Positions 59,723 through 64,000 of a DNA stretch of 64,000 nt are shown piece after piece. Position 1 is the stretch's first letter. Every line of letters begins with the position of its first letter. The notes under the pieces were generated by a model. It saw nothing but the letters and a program-made list of their open reading frames with translations, was not told the origin of the DNA and ran no database searches. This stretch comes from Hymenobacter sp. YIM 151858-1. Its GTDB lineage: Bacteria; Bacteroidota; Bacteroidia; Cytophagales; Hymenobacteraceae. The translations under genes were made by a program, and so were the position numbers. Location: assembly GCF_025979705.1 (NCBI RefSeq), contig NZ_CP110136.1, positions 1,240,001-1,304,000 of the forward strand. The letters are read 5' to 3'.

Positions 59723-60733
59723 ATGCCCCAACTCCGTAGCTCTGAAATTGCCGGCGTAGGCCACTACGTGCCCTCCCGCGTGGTCACCAACGCCGACCTC
59801 GAACAAATGATGGAAACCACCGACGCGTGGATTCAGGAACGCACCGGAATCCAACAGCGCCGCTGGTTTAACGAAGGCGAAGACACCACCGCCAACATGG
59901 GTGCCAATGCCTCGCGTATGGCCCTGGAGCAAGCCGGCCTCTCGCCCGAAGACGTGCAGCTGATTGTATTCGCCACGCTCTCGCCCGATTACGTGTTTCC
60001 CGGCTCGGGTGTGCTGCTGCAGCGCGAGCTCGGCATCAAGGAAAACATTCCGGCCATCGACGTGCGCAACCAGTGCTCGGGCTTTATCTACGCCCTGTCG
60101 GTTGCCGATCAGTTCATCAAAACCGGCATGTACGATACGGTGCTGGTAGTCGGCTCCGAAATCCACTCCTCGGGCCTCGACAAGAGCACCCGCGGCCGCG
60201 GCGTATCGGTTATTTTCGGCGATGGTGCCGGCGCGGCCGTGCTGCGCCCCAGCACCCGCGAGGGCCACGGCATCCTGAGCACGCACCTGCACGCGCAGGG
60301 CGAGTTTGCCGAGGAGCTGATTACCGTGGAGCCCGGCTCGAATAAGGATAACCGCGTGCAAGTGGTGCTCGACAACCCCGAAACCATGTACCCCTACATG
60401 AACGGCAACACCGTGTTCAAGCACGCTGTTACCCGTTTCCCGGAGGTTATCATGGAGGCGCTGAACGCCAACGGCTACCAGCCGTCGGATATCGACCAGC
60501 TGATTCCGCACCAGGCCAACCTGCGCATTACGCAGTACGTGGGCCAGAAAATGGGCCTCGGCGAAGACAAGGTGTACAGCAACATTCAGCGTTATGGCAA
60601 CACCACCGCCGCCTCGGTACCGCTGGCCCTGAGCGAAGCCCTGCAAGCCGGCCGCATCAAGCGCGGCGACCTGGTGTGCCTGGCCGCCTTCGGCTCGGGC
60701 TTCACCTGGGCTTCGGCGCTCATCAAGTGGTAG
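59723..60733 (+). CDS. fabH: Beta-ketoacyl-ACP synthase III-like enzyme
   Basis: A 336-residue thiolase-fold enzyme that condenses acyl-CoA with malonyl-ACP to start fatty acid synthesis. The catalytic triad is visible: Cys in RNQCSGF near 116, His in IPHQANLRI near 261, Asn in YGNTTAAS near 292. The N-terminus SEIAGVGHYVPSRVVTN and FGDGAGAAVL also fit. It is slightly longer than E. coli FabH (317) and has the 205-230 loop typical of Bacteroidota; these genomes often carry several FabH paralogs, so a dedicated role (branched primers, other lipids) is possible. ATG at 59723. Followed by an unusual inverted array and terminator. Confidence 0.9.
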   Translation: MPQLRSSEIAGVGHYVPSRVVTNADLEQMMETTDAWIQERTGIQQRRWFNEGEDTTANMGANASRMALEQAGLSPEDVQLIVFATLSPDYVFPGSGVLLQRELGIKENIPAIDVRNQCSGFIYALSVADQFIKTGMYDTVLVVGSEIHSSGLDKSTRGRGVSVIFGDGAGAAVLRPSTREGHGILSTHLHAQGEFAEELITVEPGSNKDNRVQVVLDNPETMYPYMNGNTVFKHAVTRFPEVIMEALNANGYQPSDIDQLIPHQANLRITQYVGQKMGLGEDKVYSNIQRYGNTTAASVPLALSEALQAGRIKRGDLVCLAAFGSGFTWASALIKW

Positions 60734-60900
60734 TCTAGAAATTCTGAATGCTGAATTAAGAATTCTGAATTCTCCATCGGGTGACTTCTCCGAGCGAGGC
60801 TGGCGTGATTCGCCAGCCTCGCTTTTTTTTGGGACCTTTGCACCCGAGTTCAGCCAGCTCCCATTCAGAATTCATAATTCAGCATTCAGAATTCCCACCG
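60734..60900. repeat. Inverted 7-base-periodic array around a terminator (site C)
   Basis: GAAT recurs at 60746, 60753, 60760 and 60767, every 7 bases; on the other side ATTC recurs at 60863, 60870, 60877, 60884 and 60891, every 7. The left arm AATTCTGAATGCTGAATTA and its continuation match the complement of the right arm over about 30 bases with one mismatch. A terminator (60794-60830) lies between. The element fills the whole fabH to DtxR-type gene gap. Confidence 0.85.
60794..60830 (+). terminator. Terminator of fabH inside array C
   Basis: GCGAGGCTGGCG / CGCCAGCCTCGC, perfect 12-bp stem, 5-base loop, followed by T8. Confidence 0.93.
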
Positions 60901-60902
60901 CC

Positions 60903-61562
60903 TTGCCTAGTCACACCGAGGAAAACTACCTGAAGGCCATCTACAAGCTTTCCGAAGCCGAGCCCGGTGCCGAAGTCAGCACCAACCGCATTGCCGAAGT
61001 GCTGCATACCCGCCCGGCCTCGGTTACCGATATGCTGCGCCGCCTAGGTGAGAAAGGCTTGCTGAGCTACCAGCGCTACCGCGGGGTACTGCTCACGCCC
61101 GAGGGCCGGCGGCTGGCTTTGCTCACCATTCGTAAGCACCGATTGTGGGAGGTATTTTTGGTACAGAAGCTGGGTTTTGCCTGGGACGAAGTGCACGAGG
61201 TAGCCGAAGAAATGGAGCACATCAGCTCGCCGCTGCTGGTGCGCCGCCTCGATCAGTTTCTGGGCTTTCCGCAGGTTGACCCGCACGGCGACCCCATTCC
61301 GCGCGAAGACGGCGAGATGCACCGCCCCGAGCACTTGCTGCTCTCGGAGCTGCAGCCAGGCCAGCGGGGGTTGCTGGTAGCCGTGAAAAACACCACTCAG
61401 CCCTTCCTGCAATACCTCAACAAAGTGGGCCTAGGGCTGGGGTGCGATATTCAAGTGATGGATAAAATATCATTCGACAACTCACTAGAAATAAGCATTA
61501 ACCAAGCTCCAAAAACTCAGATTTCGGCCGAGGTAAGCCGCAACCTGTTCGTCACGTTCTGA
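60903..61562 (+). CDS. DtxR/MntR-family metal-dependent transcriptional regulator
   Basis: A 219-residue repressor of metal homeostasis genes. The N-terminal winged helix has TEENYLKAIYKLSEAE and NRIAEVLHTRPASVTDMLRRLGEKGLL. The dimerisation/metal domain has LTIRKHRLWEVFLVQKLGF and HEVAEEMEHISSPLLVRRLDQFLG with His, Glu and Cys-position ligands typical of DtxR-like proteins. A C-terminal SH3-like FeoA domain (about 145-219) is present. Metal (Mn or Fe) cannot be decided. It begins at TTG 60903, directly after array C; no ATG exists upstream. Array D follows its stop. Confidence 0.9.
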   Translation: MPSHTEENYLKAIYKLSEAEPGAEVSTNRIAEVLHTRPASVTDMLRRLGEKGLLSYQRYRGVLLTPEGRRLALLTIRKHRLWEVFLVQKLGFAWDEVHEVAEEMEHISSPLLVRRLDQFLGFPQVDPHGDPIPREDGEMHRPEHLLLSELQPGQRGLLVAVKNTTQPFLQYLNKVGLGLGCDIQVMDKISFDNSLEISINQAPKTQISAEVSRNLFVTF

Positions 61563-61674
61563 TGGGTGACGGGTAACAGGTGACACGTGACAGGTCGATT
61601 GATCTGCACGGTTTCCTGTAACCGCATTCCTTAAACCTGTCGCGTGTTACGTATCACCTTTTACCTCATTCCCC
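61563..61674. repeat. Inverted 7-base-periodic array (site D)
   Basis: GTGAC or near variants recur at 61566, 61573, 61580, 61587 and 61594, every 7 bases. On the other side the complementary C of GTTAC/ATCAC-type words recurs at 61636, 61643, 61650, 61657 and 61664, every 7. The element fills the gap between the regulator stop and the mnmE ATG; a GGTTTCCTGTAACC palindrome-like core lies in the middle. Confidence 0.75.
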
Positions 61675-63057
61675 ATGCTGCCACCTGCCCTTTCCGACAC
61701 CATTGTTGCGCTATCCACGCCTCCCGGTGCTGGCGCAATTGCCGTAATTCGCCTCTCCGGCCCCGCTGCCATCGGCATCACCGACGAGGTTTTTCGGGGC
61801 AAGCGGCTCACCGAGCAGCCGGGGCACACGCTGCACTACGGTACCATTCGGGATGCCGAACGGCTGCTCGATGAGGTGGTGGTGAGCCTGTTCCGGGGGC
61901 CGCACTCCTACACCCGCGAAGACGTAATCGAAATCAGCACCCACGGCTCCGACTACATCGTGCGCGAGCTGCTGGCCTTGCTGGTGCGCCGCGGGGCCCG
62001 CCTGGCCGAGCCGGGCGAGTTTACCAAGCGGGCCTTTCTGCACGGCGCCCTCGACCTGGCCCAGGCCGAAGCCGTAGCCGACCTGATTGCGGCCGACTCG
62101 GCCTTGCAGCACCGCGTAGCCCTCAACCAAATGCGCGGTGGCTTTTCGCGCGAGCTGAAGGATTTGCGCCAGCGCCTCATCGATTTTGCTGCCTTGCTGG
62201 AGCTGGAGCTGGATTTCGGCGAAGAAGACGTGGAGTTTGCCGACCGCACCGGCCTGCAGCGCCTGCTGACGGAGGTGCAAACCCTGGTGCAGCGACTGCT
62301 GCGCTCGTTTGAGCTGGGCAACGTGATTAAAAACGGCGTAACCACGGTAATTGCCGGCCGGCCGAATGCCGGTAAAAGCACGCTGCTCAACGCTTTGCTA
62401 AACGAGGAACGCGCCATTGTATCGGCCATACCCGGCACCACGCGCGACTTTATCGAGGACGAAGTAAGCCTCGAAGGCATCAAGTTTCGGTTTGTGGATA
62501 CGGCCGGCCTACGCGAAACCACCGACACCGTGGAGGCCATGGGCGTGGAGCGCACCCGCCAGCGCGTGCAGCAAGCCGCCGTGGTGCTTTACCTGTTCGA
62601 TTTGGCCACTGCCACTCCGGCCGAGGTAGCCGCCGACGTGGCTGCTTTGCCCTTGCCCGCCGGCGCGCACCTGCTGCTTGTGGGCAACAAGCTCGACGAA
62701 GCACCCGCCACCGCCGTAGCTGCCATGCAAGCGGCCTACCCCGAAATGCTGCTCCTGTCGGCGGCCAGCCACCACGGCCTCGAGGCGCTCCGCCAGCGCC
62801 TGCTGGCTACCGTGCGCCGCGAAGGCCTCGATGCCGGAGCCGCTACCATTGTTACCAATTTGCGCCACGCCCGCTCCCTCGAAGTTGCGTTGGAGGCCCT
62901 AGGTGCCGTGCAGTCGGGTTTGCAGCATGGGCTGGGTACCGAGCTGGTGGCCTCCGACCTGCGCCGCGCCCTAGGTGCCCTGGGCGAAATTACCGGCGAC
63001 ATCAGCACCGACGATCTGCTGGGCAGCATCTTCACGCGCTTCTGCATCGGCAAATAA
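61675..63057 (+). CDS. mnmE: tRNA modification GTPase MnmE
   Basis: A 460-residue GTPase that with MnmG makes cmnm5U34 in tRNAs. N-terminal folate-binding domain (IVALSTPPGAGAIAVIRLSGP), a helical domain, an inserted Ras-like G domain with GRPNAGKST near 227, DTAGLR and NKLD, and the C-terminal CIGK with the conserved Cys. The length matches E. coli MnmE. ATG at 61675 directly after array D. mnmG is not in the window. Confidence 0.97.
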   Translation: MLPPALSDTIVALSTPPGAGAIAVIRLSGPAAIGITDEVFRGKRLTEQPGHTLHYGTIRDAERLLDEVVVSLFRGPHSYTREDVIEISTHGSDYIVRELLALLVRRGARLAEPGEFTKRAFLHGALDLAQAEAVADLIAADSALQHRVALNQMRGGFSRELKDLRQRLIDFAALLELELDFGEEDVEFADRTGLQRLLTEVQTLVQRLLRSFELGNVIKNGVTTVIAGRPNAGKSTLLNALLNEERAIVSAIPGTTRDFIEDEVSLEGIKFRFVDTAGLRETTDTVEAMGVERTRQRVQQAAVVLYLFDLATATPAEVAADVAALPLPAGAHLLLVGNKLDEAPATAVAAMQAAYPEMLLLSAASHHGLEALRQRLLATVRREGLDAGAATIVTNLRHARSLEVALEALGAVQSGLQHGLGTELVASDLRRALGALGEITGDISTDDLLGSIFTRFCIGK

Positions 63058-63076
63058 CCAGTGGCGCTGGGTTTGG

Positions 63077-63973
63077 CTAGCGGTGCTGCTCGTAGGGCAG
63101 CGCGGGCACGGCTTGGCGCAGGGTTTCCAGCTCCTCAGCCGTAAGCGCCGGGGCCTGGCTGGCCGCCAGGGCCTCGCGCAGGTGCGCCGCGGTACGGATG
63201 CCGATTACCGCCGACGCAACGGCTGGCGGATGCAGCACAAAGCGCGCGGCCACACCGGCGGCAGTGTTTCGGGTGCCCGCCACGTTTCGTACTGCCCCGG
63301 CGGCCCGGGCCACCTGCTCGGCCGAATGCCCTAGGTACGATTTAGCTGCTTTGCCTAACAACAGGCCCTGAGCATAGCTGCCGCGCGCCAGCACGCTTAT
63401 TTGGTGTTGCTCCAGTAGTGGCAGGCACGTTTCCTCGGGGCGGCGGTCGAGCAGGCTGTACTGCATCATCACGCTCACGGCCTGGGAGCGCGCGGCGTAA
63501 GCGCGGATTACGTTGGGCCGGATGGAAGAAATGCCGTAGTACCTGATTTTGCCCTGCTGCTGCAGCAGCTCAAACGCTTCGATAACCTCGTCAATCGGGT
63601 CATCGAGGGTGCCGCCGTGTAGTTGGTAGAGGTCGAGGTAATCGGTTTGGAGGCGGCGCAGGCTTTGCTCGGCGGCTTCTAGGATATAGGCTTTGCGCGG
63701 GTTCCAGTCCCAGCCGCTGCCATCGGGCCGCCATTGGTTACCCACTTTGGAGGCAATTACCACCTGCTGCCGCACGCCTCGCAGGCCCCTGCCAACAGCG
63801 GTTTCGTTTTGGCCGCGGTCGTACAAATCGGCCGTGTCGAAATAGTTGATGCCCTGCTCGAAAGCAAGCCGCAGCAACCGGCCGCTTTCGGCCATATCCG
63901 GCCCGAGCGACATGCACCCAAAGCCAATTTCGCTTACCTCCAGCTTAGATTTTCCTAGGTGGTTGTATTTCAT
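63077..63973 (-). CDS. Aldo/keto reductase
   Basis: A 298-residue (beta/alpha)8 NADPH oxidoreductase. The catalytic tetrad is visible as FDTADLYD (Asp, Tyr), IASKVG (Lys) and YQLHG (His). C-terminal NADPH-binding residues lie in AVIGIRTAAHLREAL. It belongs to the large AKR superfamily of the YajO/YeaE style; substrate unknown. ATG at 63973 (MKYNHLGKSKLEV) is the family start, so the gene is complete within the window although the frame extends to its edge. Convergent with mnmE, with only 19 bases between stops. Confidence 0.9.
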   Translation of the reverse strand: MKYNHLGKSKLEVSEIGFGCMSLGPDMAESGRLLRLAFEQGINYFDTADLYDRGQNETAVGRGLRGVRQQVVIASKVGNQWRPDGSGWDWNPRKAYILEAAEQSLRRLQTDYLDLYQLHGGTLDDPIDEVIEAFELLQQQGKIRYYGISSIRPNVIRAYAARSQAVSVMMQYSLLDRRPEETCLPLLEQHQISVLARGSYAQGLLLGKAAKSYLGHSAEQVARAAGAVRNVAGTRNTAAGVAARFVLHPPAVASAVIGIRTAAHLREALAASQAPALTAEELETLRQAVPALPYEQHR

Positions 63974-64000
63974 GTGCGTGCTACTGATCGGATAATGCAA

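Overview
The window reads as a chromosomal stretch of a high-GC member of the Bacteroidota, most likely Cytophagales and probably close to Hymenobacter. This is inferred from several things seen together: a 287-residue primary sigma factor of the Bacteroidota type, promoters of the form TTG-N19-TAnnTTTG instead of -35/-10 boxes, weak Shine-Dalgarno sites, Bacteroidota-restricted families (DUF4468, DUF4199, START-like, histone H1-like) and bacillithiol rather than glutathione biosynthesis. Species cannot be assigned from the window. I see no prophage, IS element, rRNA operon or CRISPR array; almost everything is core genome.

Layout. 1-4.5 kb: 3' end of tyrS, a histone H1-like gene, an alpha-oxoamine synthase (sphingolipid or sulfonolipid), a small GIY-YIG gene boxed by inverted repeats, and accC. 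4.5-8.8 kb: a DUF4468 secreted protein, bshB1, an M23/LysM peptidase and trxB. 8.8-18.7 kb, nearly all on the minus strand: rpoD, pnp, rpsO, an LptF/LptG permease, a START-like protein, a tRNA-Met, and the classical thrS-infC-rpmI-rplT translation operon, with infC apparently starting at AUC. 18.8-22.5 kb: two TPR proteins and an L,D-transpeptidase. 22.6-30.7 kb: the topoisomerase IV genes parE and parC, separated by a BLUF photoreceptor gene and a PAS histidine kinase gene. 30.9-34.4 kb: an AI-2E family transporter, a PA2169-type protein, and an exonuclease/GIY-YIG fusion. 34.5-37.9 kb: two divergent paralogous secreted proteins carrying a GDW-x-R-x3-QW motif. 38-49 kb: topoisomerase IB, an esterase, two M48 proteases, an APP1 phosphatase, MtgA, a LON-domain protein, a metallophosphoesterase, a lipid kinase and an L,D-transpeptidase. 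49.5-64 kb: small envelope proteins, an ABC-F ATPase, a beta-barrel protein, Hbd, MsrA, IaaA, DapD, a glycosyltransferase, FabH, a DtxR-type regulator, MnmE and an aldo/keto reductase.

Functional themes are translation and RNA turnover (tyrS, thrS, infC, rpmI, rplT, rpsO, pnp, mnmE, rpoD), DNA topology (ParC, ParE, TopIB, H1-like protein), and envelope building (two L,D-transpeptidases, MtgA, an M23 peptidase, an Lpt permease, accC, fabH, dapD, lipid kinase). Redox and repair functions are trxB, bshB1 and msrA.

Three signals are not explained by the genes. First, at least five intergenic regions are filled by inverted pairs of arrays with a strict 7- or 8-base period. The repeated word differs from locus to locus, but the two arms of one locus match each other. 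Second, the palindrome CCTAGG occurs about 70 times (about one per 0.9 kb) in coding and non-coding DNA, and in genes it forces otherwise avoided codons. Third, the small GIY-YIG gene is framed by a 40-base inverted repeat (39/40 identical) inside a second outer inverted repeat, like a REP-type or mobile cassette.
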